Of a stretch of 64,000 nucleotides of DNA, positions 12,181 through 24,073 are shown one piece after another. A model generated the notes under the pieces. It was not told where the DNA came from. It saw nothing but the letters and a program-made list of their open reading frames with translations, and ran no database searches. This DNA is from Polytrichum commune. Lineage: Eukaryota > Streptophyta > Polytrichopsida > Polytrichales > Polytrichaceae. Made by a program: the position numbers and the translations under genes. The stretch lies in assembly GCA_950295325.1 (NCBI GenBank), contig OX485805.1, positions 9,736,501 through 9,800,500 on the forward strand. The letters run 5' to 3'. How positions within the stretch are numbered: position 1 is the stretch's first letter; every line of letters starts with the position of its first letter.

Positions 12181-15100
12181 AGGCTTATTGCCCAATAGTA
12201 ACATGGATTGACACACTCAAGAGGGTGCAAGCATAGTAAAGCGGATAAAAAAAAAGTGCTATGGTACACTAAAACCATCATTTTTGGGTCGAAGGCTTGA
12301 ATGTAGTAGCAAAGTGTTGTTTAAATTGATTTTATTTTCATAATGACCTCTACTTTTATGTTAAAATACTTGAATGTAGAATATCAAGTTGAGATCTTCG
12401 AAACTTAACTTTAAAAGTGATGCTCAAAAGCCAATGATTGAATTTGGTTCTTGACATAATTTTCATGACCTTAAATATTCTAGAATTAATTTTTTTTTCA
12501 TGATTCTTGAATTCATTATTTACTTGAGGGCATCATCACAAAAATTTGTAGAAAATCATCAATTTAATGTCATTTAATCATATTCTAAACAATATTTAGA
12601 CACTTACTTTTCCAATATCACCTACTTGCACACCCTCGCACCGTCAAGTTCTAAAATATGTAGACTTTTCTTGGAATCGATTTTTTCATCATAAATTGCT
12701 TGGCTTTGTAGATCAATATGTTTTTTTTAAATGTCTATGATTTTTTCTTCACAAAATTCAAAGTCAATGTATAAATTTGAATCACTTTCACTTAAACCTA
12801 GGCAAGGATCAAGAGTTGTCCACAGTACTATCCTTGCACCTACGAGAAAATATGAAAATTTGGTTGTTTTGGTGAAAGTTGCCCATGTGCAATGTGTAAG
12901 CATTGCCAATTGTGAGGGGGCATTCTTATTCCATAATTGCATTAAATCAAAACTTCGTAATTGAATGCCAACAAAGTACCTAGAGAATTATGCTCTAAGT
13001 AGCACTAGAAGGTCCAATGCAAGGTTGCCATGATGCATTCGGGGAGGCCATGCGTATATGGAAGAATAGCACAAAATTTAGGAACCTCTTCCCCCATCCC
13101 CAAAGGCATTCATCCGCTTTGGGAGGTGTTGAAATTGATGAATACCCTTGAGTTTCATTTGAATTTTCCCATTATTTTATTTGAATTTGGACGTGTATGT
13201 TTGATGCTAGTGTTGTGTTTGTGTACTAACCCTTAAGCCTTCTAGATTCCAAGGTCATTAACCATCATGTGTATAATCGGGGATGAACACTTAATACGTT
13301 TTTCTTCTTCTTATATATTGTAATTGAATATGTTTTGAATGTTTGTGGTTGTGCATGTGTTTCCATAGCATGGTTGTGTTCCATCCTATATTTAGCATTT
13401 GACATGGGCCTTCGCTATCTGACCTTCATGGGAAGATACCTCGGGGGGGGGGGTGACTATCGGAATTTTAGAAACCACGTGAGATAAAAATAAAAATAAA
13501 ATCAATTTAATTCGTTGAGGGTAAAAATTATAAATTCGTTAGATCTACCATAGCATTGGAAATATATCGCCTACATGATTATATGTAAAATAGGGTGGTG
13601 AATAATTCCTTCATTTTAGTAATCAATTAGAAAAAAAGTTATAGATATTGGATCCCCCTAAAAGTGTGTAGTAGGATCAATACAATAATTATGGCTTTTG
13701 TATTTTGCTTTCGTGTATTTGAATGCAATTTTTTTGGGGGAGTAGGTAGTTGTGCAAAATTCTATGTATTGTCACAACTGATTATAATTCTTGTTTTGTT
13801 CTATCCGTGTTTATAACTTGTTTATGTTAGCTTGTATATTTTGTTATCTCCATGTTTATTGGTAACCCTTTAGCTAGTACCCAATTGCTATTGGTTGTGT
13901 TTTGAATGGTACTTTGAGTGGTTTAGGATTGGTATAACTAATTAAAACCAATTGAATGACAACATGGATGGTATGGAATGTTTGTTGCTCACATAGTCGA
14001 TTTTATAATGCTATAGTATTCCATCCACTATTTGGTACTTGTATGATTTATAAAAAAAATATGTTGCCAAAAATTAGCCTCTCTAAATAATTACAAATAA
14101 ATATAGGGTGGTAAAAAATACGTCAAAATAGCTTTATATCTACAAATAGGGCAAGAAAAAATATTGAGAGGTGCATAAATATCCCCCTGTTAAATACCCC
14201 ATTATTGCACGTGATTACAAAACATAAGGGGATGTGATCACCCCCAGGAAGATACTTAGAAAATAGGAAGAAACTAGCGCCGGTATGAATAATGAATGGT
14301 GCTGGTTTTAATAATAACAATATTGTGAATAGTATTGGTATTTTCAATGGTATTAATGTTATTAATAATAAGTTTAGGGAAGTATATTGGGATGAATAGT
14401 GTTTCCTAAGAGTAATCATGAGATGAACGATAATTCATGCAGATAGTGCCGGGGTAATAACTCCACCCAAATTTCCAAATTCAACATGAATGTATGTATA
14501 GTAAATGAATGTTCTCAATTTGTTCAAGGGGCCATAGAATATAATTGGCATATTCCAGGTCATGGAACCGACCCACATGGTTGAACGATGTTATGTTATG
14601 AGCTTTGTTTTTGTATATCAATATGGTATTGTATATCAAATTAAGTAATACATAAAAGGAAGAAGTGTCTATCCTTGGGTGGCCTATGGTGGTTGATGAC
14701 TTTGGGGTTTAGAGAAGTTGGGCATCCTTAGCCCCCAAATGGTGGGAGCCTCTACTAGGTTCAATTCATGACAAAGACATCGGGAATGAATTTTGAAATC
14801 TTTAGAGGTGTTTTTCCTAGCCGGATGATTAATATTTTATTTATTTATTTTAATGTGTTCATTAGTTAATTGATAGGGATAAAAAAAATGGGGGAAATAT
14901 ACTCATGTTTTGGGCGGTGATTAGGCTCCAGCCAATCACCTGGAGCCTAATCACCTTGCATTGTTGACCAACTCAAAGGTTGTCCAAGGGGTCCTTAGAG
15001 GGTGCCACTTAACTTTTTCCATGTTGACTGCTCGGATCAAGGGCACCCTTTTTGAAGAAATTTGAATCCCCCGTTAATTAGCAATAGAGAGAAACTAAAA

Positions 15101-15339
15101 CATGAGCCATCAGTGGCGAGTGGTAACACATGAGTAGTTAGCCATTACATGTGAGCGAAAATGTCAAATAAAATAAACTCGCACGGGTATAGGGGACATA
15201 GTATAAATTTGGCACTACATTTCTTCATTTTTAGTATATTTGTCTAGTATATTTATGCATGCAACCCAACAAAAATTTAAACACTCAATGTCATTTAATG
15301 ATATATCAAAAGAGTAGGGTGAAGATTACACTAGCATCA
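12181..15339. other. AT-rich intergenic DNA, no gene seen
   Basis: No coding region is recognised on either strand. Points of note are an 11-base G run at 13,443-13,453 and a perfect 16-bp hairpin at 14,916-14,955 (listed separately). It is probably decayed mobile DNA. Confidence 0.4.
14916..14955. repeat. perfect 16-bp inverted repeat (hairpin)
   Basis: The left arm GGTGATTAGGCTCCAG at 14,916-14,931 and its exact reverse complement at 14,940-14,955 enclose an 8-base spacer. No coding sequence is near. The role is unknown. Confidence 0.85.
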
Positions 15340-18300
15340 CGACTCATATTCAAAGACATTGGCAAGGCCAAGTAGTTGCATCACCTCGTTGTAGGTAAAC
15401 ATTGAAGCGTGAATGAACTTCTCGTTATTGTAATCCACTTTGTAAAGAATTTTGAAGACATACTAAAAGTGTTTGCAATACACCAATCTCCTCCTTTTTT
15501 TAGAACCATGAGAGGACATCTTGGTGAAGTCCAGGTACATTGTGGCGTATTGCCAATTATAACACGGTAGGAGTTGTCCTCCTTCAAGAGAATGTTGTTG
15601 ATCACACCAAATTATGGATATGGAAAGATAGAGACTTTGACAACATACTACTTGTCCATGAGTTTGGTGTTCTTCCACTTGTTTGTAACCCACCGTTGGT
15701 GTTGTTGGGTTCAATGAACTCTCTTTGAAATTTTGAAAGTTGGGTGGAGGTCTAGATTTGGTGGCATTCAAAAATGCGACCAAGGGATGGGGAGTGGCAC
15801 AATTGCTAAACAACAAGGCAAAATGGCCAACATGTGCTACATGGAGCATGGTGACGTCAAGCGCCGAAACCTCTTTTCTATTGAGATTGGTTCCTATCTT
15901 CACAGACCGCATGCTTGGTACTATAGATCAATCTTAAACATATTACTTTTGTTACCACTCACACAATGCTTGATGTCGTCTGGGCAAAATGAGGGCAAAA
16001 CCAAAACACATGTTTCACATTGTTCATGGAATGGAGCACCTACTTCAATCATTTCCTATGTTGGAGTAGGTGTGTCATGTTTGTTAGTTTGTTAGTTTGT
16101 TAGTTTCAAGGACGTTGGACCAGGTTTTTACTAGTGGAACTTCTTTTCCACCATGTTATATAATTTGCAATATGCATGGAGGCTCATATTGAATCGTTTA
16201 TTGTGGCTTCGTATAAACAAGTCATCTTGTTGTCAAATTTTTAAAGCCATTTGTTTTGCATTGTGTTTGCAAGGTTGCATGTTGGTAATTCTGCACGTTC
16301 ATATATCTATTGTCATATCTTGTGAATACCATAGAGTTGGATATCAATACAACACATTAAACATTGATCACACCTTGAGAGAGAAAAAAAATACCATTGA
16401 AGAATACAGTCTAGTAATGCACTTACAAAAGCATATGACCACTCCACTCCATGTAACAGAAATGCTAGAACCCTAAGCACTACAAAGAGTCCCAACATGC
16501 CTTCTTATATGAAAGCTTCGAAAAACAACCATCATAAACAAATCACATAATATTTAGTTTTCAACATTGTCCATTGCTTTCCATCGTTGTAATTATTGCA
16601 CATTTGTTTGTGTTGAAACTACAAAGAATGTTTGATGTACTTTTGAGTTACCTCGTCAAGATTTGCAGGCCAATGGAGAAGACAAGTACGCTCTCATTTT
16701 TCCATTAGAGCCGTAAGATCTCCACTACTATAAAATGTCTTTGCTTCATTCCAATTATCTTGAGCATTGTTTACCATGAGATCCTTGAAGTTTATCTTTG
16801 GCATTCCATTGTCCACCATGAAAGCATTCAAGTTTTTCCAAATGAGTGTTTGTGTTGTTCCATCTTCATGTTGTAAGTCACAACATGCAATTGCGCATCA
16901 ATACATTATAGCACTTGCTATCATATACATGGCACACCATTGCCGTCCGACCCTTTGAACTCTTTACATGGTCAAACATTATCCACAAAATCTCTATGTT
17001 CCCTCCAACATGCATACATTTTACAAGCTCCACACAACAACATGGAAGGTCTAGTGACGATTTAAAAGCAAATACTTTGGCTTTCAAAGTACTATGCATC
17101 TTGTTCATTCCACTACATGCAAAACACTTTGATACCATCACAAAGTTACGATAATTCGGAAGAGCTAGAGTATTGAATTTATCCATATCACCTTTAACAA
17201 TGGACTAACAAAATTATGGCCCTCACCGTTTGTGGGAAAGTTAAGAAGGTAGTATGTTAATAAATAATATAAATAATAGTAACGTCAGGGTTTGGATACA
17301 CCGACGTGAATGGGAGCCCGTTCCTCTATACCGTGATCATGTTTGACCAAGCGTCACCGTAAGGGTACTTCCTCCCTTTCAGAAGGTGGGCTCCTTTAGT
17401 TTTCAGCTAACGCTATACCTAACCTCTAGGGGGATCAACATGAGGTTGTTTGTTGTCTAACTTTCTTTTGTTTAATATCATGTATGTGAGGTGTTTAATA
17501 ACAATTCAGTGTAGATGTTTCATAAGTGTTTTGATTTCACTTTCAGGTATTTTGAGTTTTTCTAAGTTTTTACTTGGTTGTTCGTGGATAGCCCCTCGAA
17601 CCCCGACTGTGATGGTGACGAGAGGGTTAACTTGCTAGCCGGTTGTTCTGAGTGTTTGGATGAGTGGGTTGTATTTCGCAATTTTTTCATTGTGTGCGGT
17701 GTTTGGGAATCTCTCATGGCAATATGTGAATTCAATGAATTATATGACACTTGATGAGGTTGGTGTTAGGGGGGGTTATCTTCTAGTGGGGGCACCTAGT
17801 ACGCATAGTATGTTTGGTCAGAGTCTGGCTAACCATGTGCATGGTGTGGTGGGACATGTAAATTGGAGTAGCCATTGTGGGATTGTGTTGTCTTGTGGTC
17901 TAGAGTTCTGGATGCCTACACCTATAAGGGTATAGAATCTTGTATGTTTATTTGATTATAGTGTGTGTACAATTTGGTGGACTGCTTTATTATGGCGTGC
18001 TATACGCAATCCTTTTAAGTGTCAGTTTGAGCATGTAGAAAGTAAGTGTGGCCATGTGTCTATGGCATTGTTGGGGCGGTAGTATGTTAATAATTGTTTG
18101 CTCATTGTCATTATTATAACATGGTGTTTGAAAGTAGGTGTTTGAAAGTAGGTGTTTTCATTACCTCTTTTGCAACATCTTCAATGGCTCGCGACATGTA
18201 CCATTGGGCACGTGATGAACATGTACATCTAGATGAATACAAGCCCTTGACATCCTTAGATATACGGATTGGACATATATTATGCAAGCACGGCACATAG

Positions 18301-18735
18301 TAATCTAGACAAATGTTGAACGATATACCTTACAATCCAGTTTTGGTTTTCTCAGGGGTCTTATTGCCCACACAAAATAAGATTGGAATTGATCCAATCA
18401 TTTGATGATATTGTGAAGACCATTAGTGCAGTGCATGTAACCACAACAATAATTAGGGCATTGCAAATGACCGGCACAATTAAAACGCTCAAATGACAAT
18501 CCAAAATTGATTTGGAAATTGGTGGCTTTGGGGGTGCACCAAGCGTGTCCATCGCACATCTTGTCTATGTCATCTATCAAATGAGCATATGCATCTAGAA
18601 CTCAAAGTGTCACAAGGGACAACACAAATACATTGTCAACATTTAAATATGTGGGCAAGTACTTCACATCTTGCACTTCTATGCTGTCAAAATCAATGGA
18701 CGTAAGATCCGATTTAGACATTCTCATTGACATGA
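15340..18735 (-). pseudogene. decayed MULE-like transposase, interrupted by an insertion
   Basis: Read on the minus strand from an ATG near 18,735: an acidic start with SIDFDSIEVQDVKYLP, a Cys/His-rich zinc-finger-like block (18,580-18,150: CAGHLQCPNYCCGYMHC, then DCKVYRS, then RACIHLDVHVHH, the spacing of a WRKY/GCM1- or FLYWCH-like finger), then SKQLLTYY where it is cut by the 17,264-18,077 insert. It resumes with LLNFPTNGEGH, a core with ILWIMFDHVKSSKGRTAMVCH (17,000-16,900), NFKDLMVNNAQDNWNEAK (about 16,760), ERTCLLHW, and a C-terminal block KILYKVDYNNEKFIHA...YNEVMQLL near 15,460-15,350. Stops and frameshifts occur throughout. The layout (finger, then core) fits a MULE-type transposase, and I recall similar plant repeat proteins, but the family name is unconfirmed. 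Confidence 0.55.
17264..18077. mobile_element. 814-bp insertion with 16-bp target-site duplication (non-LTR/SINE-like)
   Basis: The sequence GGTAGTATGTTAATAA occurs at 17,248-17,263 and again at 18,078-18,093. On the minus strand this sequence encodes LTYY within the transposase relic, and the protein pattern continues correctly from one side of the insert to the other, so the repeat is a target-site duplication rather than chance. A long duplication of this kind is typical of non-LTR retrotransposition. The plus-strand left end of the insert is AT-rich (ATAATATAAATAATAG), which would be the tail if the element is read on the minus strand. A 91-codon open stretch (17,660-17,935, +) has no recognised motif. 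Confidence 0.6.
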
Positions 18736-19273
18736 TTAGTTCAATGCATCAACAATATTCAAACCTATAGAGGAAGGAAAAGGGTGTTAGTGATGGACGA
18801 AGAGATGACGTTCCTTGATTAGTAAGCCACATGTACATAGCATTGTTCAGGGATTTTATCAATGTCCATTGACTTTAGAGAAAATGGAACATGTGCTATG
18901 AAACAGATAAGACAACGTGTCCGAAAGATCAACAAAATTCTAAGATTCATCATCGGAATTAGACAATACAAAAATACACTATCGTCACTAGGCTTATGTT
19001 TAAAAGTGATGTCATTTGGGATTTGGGACGTAGATGTGCCACACTCATTAAAACTTCATAATTTTGAGAAATTATGAAATTAGTCTTGCAATGTGTTGGC
19101 CTCAGGAAAGCAAACATGATCATTGTATATCTAACCTCGTACTTCCAATTCTGAAATCCATATCACACCAAAATTTAAGTGCTCATAATTAAATTTTGGC
19201 AACCAACCGGCTATGTTCTATTGTGACGTAAACTCGAGGTTGGAGTTTGAAAGAAAAAAGAAAAAAGAAAAAA

Positions 19274-19392
19274 TACCGGCATGAATGCGAGCCTGTTAGC
19301 CCTATATTGATCACGTTGTCCCGTGATGCAGTATAGGGCGTTATGCCTCTTTTGGGAGGTGGGCTCTTGTTATCGTACTATATTGGTTAACA
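19274..19392. repeat. second, diverged copy of the end of the 17.3-kb insertion
   Basis: It resembles 17,300-17,430: both begin ACCGRCRTGAATGSGAGCC, share TGATCA with nearby TATA-rich blocks, and contain GGTGGGCTC about 90-100 bases in. Just outside the shared start lies an A-rich tract here (repeated GAAAAAA, 19,250-19,273) and an AT-rich tract in the other copy, as expected for a retroposon tail. Confidence 0.45.
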
Positions 19393-21040
19393 TGGAGTTT
19401 GAACATTGCACCACATTGAAAGCACACACAATCTCAAAGCCAACTTTTGGGTGCATGAGATGCATTGGTGAGGAGATATACATAGGGGGGACACGGGCTG
19501 TGATTCTATGATAATGTTCATGGGATTTTGGATCCAAAAAAGAGACGACTCCAATGTTGCCACCCGTGTGGATTATGGCGTTGCTTCATTTTTTTAAGTT
19601 GGTCTAAATGTATATGTAATCCTGAAACAATAATATAAACTACAACCTCTTTTCGAAGGCAAACACCTTAAATAGGTGCGGACGAGTTAGCTGGCATTTG
19701 TCTCCCGCAAGGGCAAGCTTCTAGGTTCCCACATGGTTGGCTGAAAATATCCAGGTCACCAGGCTACTGCCAATATGATTGGGATGGGTCATAGGTGGTA
19801 GGGTGCATTGGAAATCAAGTGCTAGGACTTGTATTGTTATGACTTTAAGCGGCTTAACCTTGGAATTCTCATGGGATATGTTTTAAGACCTTGGGTTTAA
19901 GCCACCTTTTTTTGGTTCCATATAGTTGAGCTTTCCTCGAGCTTTCACCTTCGTAGTCCAATGCAAAGAAATTAGTTTATCGAGAAATCCAATTTATTGG
20001 GAAAGAAACTCTAGTTCTAAGGAGATTCTAGTCCAAGGCAAGTGTCAAAATGGAATGTCTCTTATGTGATATCCATAACATTCTGTAAGCCCATTGCAAG
20101 TTGTTGCAATTCCATGATAACCATGCTAGGAAGACTTTTCCTTTTCTCGTCTCCATGTACCTAAAATTGGCACATGGGTTAACATAATGCAAAATCAATA
20201 ATCCAAGGCTCAAGATCTCAAAGATTCGAAAATCTCTTAGATTTATTTAAAACTAGTAAAAATCTTGGCTTGATTCTCACACGCTCCTTCATTCTAGGAG
20301 GTTGTGCAATGAAAGGTAGATGAAAACTTAGCAATACGTTACTCCTTTGGTAAGATGAATTCACAGAAGTGCAAACTCAATTTCATGATTTACAAACCGT
20401 TTTAGTAATAGGTTCTACCAAAATCATTGAAATCATTAGCCAAGTTTGCGATATGGACAACTTATTTAACTTGAACTTTCAACCAATTTCACTACATGTT
20501 GTGAACAATTTCACGATTTGGTATTCATAGTCAAAACTTCAGAAAATCAATTTTATGCATTATATGACTTCATTTCACAAAGAGTGTCCCGAAAGACCAC
20601 GTTGTGGTTGCCACATCATTCCTTTCATCCCCTTTAGCACTGGTTGGAGGTTCTTTTTTGAGAAGTCAACACTCTTTTTAAGGGGTGTTCAAGATTTTTT
20701 TCATAACGATACTTTGAAAAGGTGATTTGAAATCTATCATATTGTTTATGGTTCTCCATTGAGCTCATAGGCAACCTTGCAACTAGTGAACAATATTTTC
20801 CAATGAAGCTGCTAAATTCATGAAATTTATTGACTATCAATCCTCGAATAGTGTTCACTCCAAAGGGGAGTTGTTGGGGATTCCTTTTTCTCTATTCATG
20901 AACATAAATGAAATATAGTAAAATTTAAATTTGTATGATTTGTTTAATTTAAAATCATTTAATTTAAACAACTCTTCATAAATTCAATTTGTATGATTTT
21001 TGTTTCAATTTTGGTATAAGTCCTCATAAGATACACATAT

Positions 21041-21064
21041 CTATCTATCTATCTATCTATCTAT
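21041..21064. repeat. (CTAT)n microsatellite
   Basis: About six tandem CTAT units, followed by a short AC run. It lies about 250 bp upstream of the CRM gene start. Confidence 0.9.
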
Positions 21065-21214
21065 GCACACACACAAAAACTATTATCATCTTCATTTAAT
21101 CAAATTTTCACTAGGTTTTTGCTTTGAAAATGTTAATACAAAGGTATAAAATATCCAACCTTATTTTATTGTCATTTCTTTCTTGTAGCCAGTTTCATTA
21201 GATGCAGAGCGCTT

Positions 21215-21223
21215 AAACCCTAA
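21215..21223 (+). promoter_or_regulatory. telo-box AAACCCTAA upstream of the CRM gene
   Basis: AAACCCTAA lies 87 bp before the ATG of the CRM-domain gene. Telo-boxes are known promoter or leader elements of plant translation and organelle-biogenesis genes; a function here is inferred. Confidence 0.45.
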
Positions 21224-21309
21224 ACCTTAAGTCCTTGCACTCTGCAACTTCGCTTCATCTCGCACCACCAGAGCCATTTCAGATTTCGACAAGCAATTCT
21301 GTGTCGGAG

Positions 21310-24073
21310 ATGGCGGGGATCGCCAGATCTGTGTACAGGTCCGTGTTAATCTCTGGAAGAACAATTTGTCGGGCAACTCACAGCTCAATCATCGAGGCTC
21401 CATTCGGGCTACAACAAAATGGCAGTAATTTGGAGCGCGAGGTAGCAGGATGCACACAGATGTTTTCTCAGTTGCACACTCAGAATCTTCTGGCAATGTC
21501 ACAGTGTTTGTTGGATGCAAGGCATTATGGTTCGATTGCAGGGGATGATGGAAGAAGGCAGGAGGGGTTGGTATGGGGTTATAGGGGGTCTACTATTGCG
21601 CTGTCGCCTCTCAACAAAAACCCTTTCGTCGTGGGAGGTGTGCGGTACAAACAGAATAAGAGTATGCAAGCAGCTAAAAGAGCTTCCAGGAAGAAGAAGG
21701 CTAAGCAGGTTCGGAACAAACTGCGACAAATGAAGTTGGCCAAGAAGTTGAGGAAAGCTACCATGACTCCCGAGGAGACACTTGTTTGGCGGATTGAGAG
21801 GGTAATGCTGCATCTGTATCCAAATCCCTAACCCCTAAATCCTTTGGACCCGCTTCTGGATAGATTCTTAGGATTGTAGATGTATCGAGCTCTGTTTTCC
21901 TATCTTTGAATCGAGGTGTTTTAGCTTAGAATTTTTAGAAAGCGTCCCGATTGAGTATGTATACTCAAAACCAACACCTAACCTGAAACTAATGCTATGT
22001 ACCATACTCGTACATTTCTGGCCTCAATGTACAAGAGTGGGACATAGCGTTGATGGTTTTAGATTGTGTGTTGGTTTCTGATAAGGTTAGCGCGCCTTTA
22101 AACGGACACTTTTAGCTCTGCACCCACTTGTCGTAGGATACGCAATACACGATTAGTGCAAGATGATTAGCAAAATATCCGAAATCGTGTGTTTAGCCAT
22201 TTTCCTTATAATTTTTGGAGCTCATATGAATTTCTTACTCATTATCAAAACGAAGATTCTGTTTCATATCAAATAATCATACAGGTACCCCTAATTATGT
22301 TAACTATTGAGCATATAATGGGTAACAGATTTTGAGTACATAGTCTGGTGTTTTTTTTAACAGTTGTCTTTTGGGTGTCCATTCTTTGATCCACATTTAT
22401 CCACGCACCACTCAAATTAGTGTAGGTGTCACTCTAAAATAAGTGACTGAATTGGGCCTGTTTACCTTATTTCTCCCTTATAGGATAGCGGCATTGGGCA
22501 CATATCTGTCACGGAAAATCTTAGTGTTCTCAACATTTAAAGCTGGATTCTATGCCTGAAGTTTCCTACTTGGAAGAGAGTCATTGAGCTGGTCCTGATA
22601 TTTGAATTTCGTGGGGAATGGCATTGTCGCAGCTGAGAAAAAAGATTGCGGTGCATGAGCAACAGCTCAAGAAATATGAACTGCCGGACTTCCCAGAACG
22701 TGACCCCGACCCTGAAATTGTGACTCCGGAGCAACTGTATGCATTAAAGAAACTGGGATATAAAAACAAGAATTATGTGCCTGTAGGTAGACGAGGAATT
22801 TATGGAGGGACCATTCAGAACATGCATATGCATTGGAAGAAGCATGAGACAGTGCGAATAGACTGTGCAAATTTTGACAAAGGTGTAATCAAAGAAATGG
22901 GGGAGCAGCTTGAGAGGCTTAGTGGCGGTACTGTTATTGATATCCATCAGGCCAAGACTATTATCATGTGGCGTGGAAGGAATTACAAGCGACCCAAAAC
23001 CGATATTCCTGAAGTCTTTAAGAACTTCAACAAGCGGAAGGTGATCTATTGCCTCTCTATTCTTGTTTACTTGACTATTGTCAATATGCAGTCATCATGT
23101 CAATTTTATTTCATTTCACAGTACCGATCTCAATTGTTTTGATGTTTTTATTGTTAAGTGGTGCTGTACTAAGTGATGTGTCTTTTGTAATTTTTGCTGT
23201 GCATAAGTTATGTTGGCCTTATTTGATCACTCTTCTTCATCGGATCCTATATGTCAATGGTATATGGCAAGGCTTGTAGTTAAGAATGGATACCACAATG
23301 ACATGTGTTATGATAAGATTGAACTATGTACTCAAAATATAGACATGATTCTAGGCTCAATAGTGAACACAACTGGTAGGGCCAATGTGGTTGTCCAAAG
23401 TGAAAGAGAATCTTCATTTGACCTCCTCTAACTTCTGCATCTCAACTCCAATTCTGAAACTTGAATGACAATCTTCATTATTTTTTGATGCCAGGCACTA
23501 CTGAAGTCAAAACATTTGCAATCTATTGGTTCTCTTGAGGACAGCATCTCCAAATGGGAGAAGGAACTTAGAGAGGTAAGAGCTAACATGGCTCGAGAGG
23601 GAGCTGAGAGGGCAAAATGGGAGGAAGAAAACCCTGGTTTGGCAAGTCCAGAGCCTGCCCGAAGTGCACCACTTGCATACGACTCTGACAGCTTCTCCGA
23701 CATGTCTGACATGGATGATGAAATTGTTTCAGTTAACGACTTGGGTCCAGAGCGTGGTTCTGACTTTGATGATAGTGATGATGACACAAGTGAAGACAAC
23801 AGTATTATAGACAGTGATGATGAATATACGAGTGAGGACGACAGCATTATTGACAGTGATGAAGACATTGGCATCGAGAACAGTGAACTTGGCTCTGACA
23901 TTGAAAGTGATGACGAACATGATGGGGTGAAAATAAGATCTACATCACAAAGAAATGCTGCATCCAGTGCAAAGGGAAATACTCGGGGAGTATCTACTAA
24001 TTGGTCAAATTCTTATCGTAGAGGAGAGGAAAGTGATGATGATCAAATAGTAAATAGTCGAGGCAGAGTCTAG
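21310..24073 (+). CDS. CRM-domain RNA-binding protein (At3g25440/LOH1-like), organelle-targeted
   Basis: Single-CRM-domain protein; CRM (CRS1-YhbY) domains bind RNA and act in organellar intron splicing or ribosome assembly. Exons: 21,310-21,801, 22,633-23,040, 23,495-24,073 (TAG), all in phase, 492 aa. ATG 21,310 is the first in-frame ATG and opens an Arg/Ser-rich leader (MAGIARSVYRS...) typical of an organelle transit peptide. Residues about 145-165 hold a basic KKAKQVRNKLRQMKLAKK stretch and LRKATMTPEE. The CRM domain (about 194-286) has VTPEQLYALKKLGYKN, VPVGRRGIYGG, HWKKHE and TIIMWRGRNY. The C-terminal third has a coiled-coil-like segment, then a long Asp/Glu/Ser acidic tail. The plant homologue is annotated as chloroplastic; targeting here is inferred. 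Intron 1 holds an inverted repeat and a dispersed repeat copy. Confidence 0.88.
21968..22077. repeat. imperfect inverted repeat, about 45-bp arms (CRM gene intron 1)
   Basis: The left arm begins AAACCAACAC and contains TGCTATGTACCATACTCGTA; the right arm is its imperfect reverse complement and ends GTGTTGGTTT. It looks like a small foldback element. Confidence 0.7.
22120..22480. repeat. dispersed repeat, copy 1 (CRM gene intron 1)
   Basis: It shares ordered blocks with 40,890-41,220: CACACGATTAG or close, GATGRTTAG, CCATNTTCCT, TGGAGCTCATNYGAAT, CACTATCAAA-like, GTGTCCRTTCTT, GATCCACA and a TACCTTA end. The orientation is the same in both introns. The class is unknown. Confidence 0.65.

Larger units (their letters stand above)
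18736..21200. other. intergenic DNA, no gene seen
   Basis: Apart from the short repeat at 19,274-19,392 and a CTAT microsatellite at 21,041-21,064, nothing is recognised on either strand. Confidence 0.4.

Noticed and set aside
13443-13453. Run of 11 G as a G-quadruplex candidate
   Set aside because: A single homopolymer run without further G tracts; more likely slippage or sequencing uncertainty.
15463-15912. 149-codon minus-strand open frame as a separate gene
   Set aside because: It lies within the transposase relic, and its neighbouring frame carries the family-like C-terminal block, so it is part of the decayed element.
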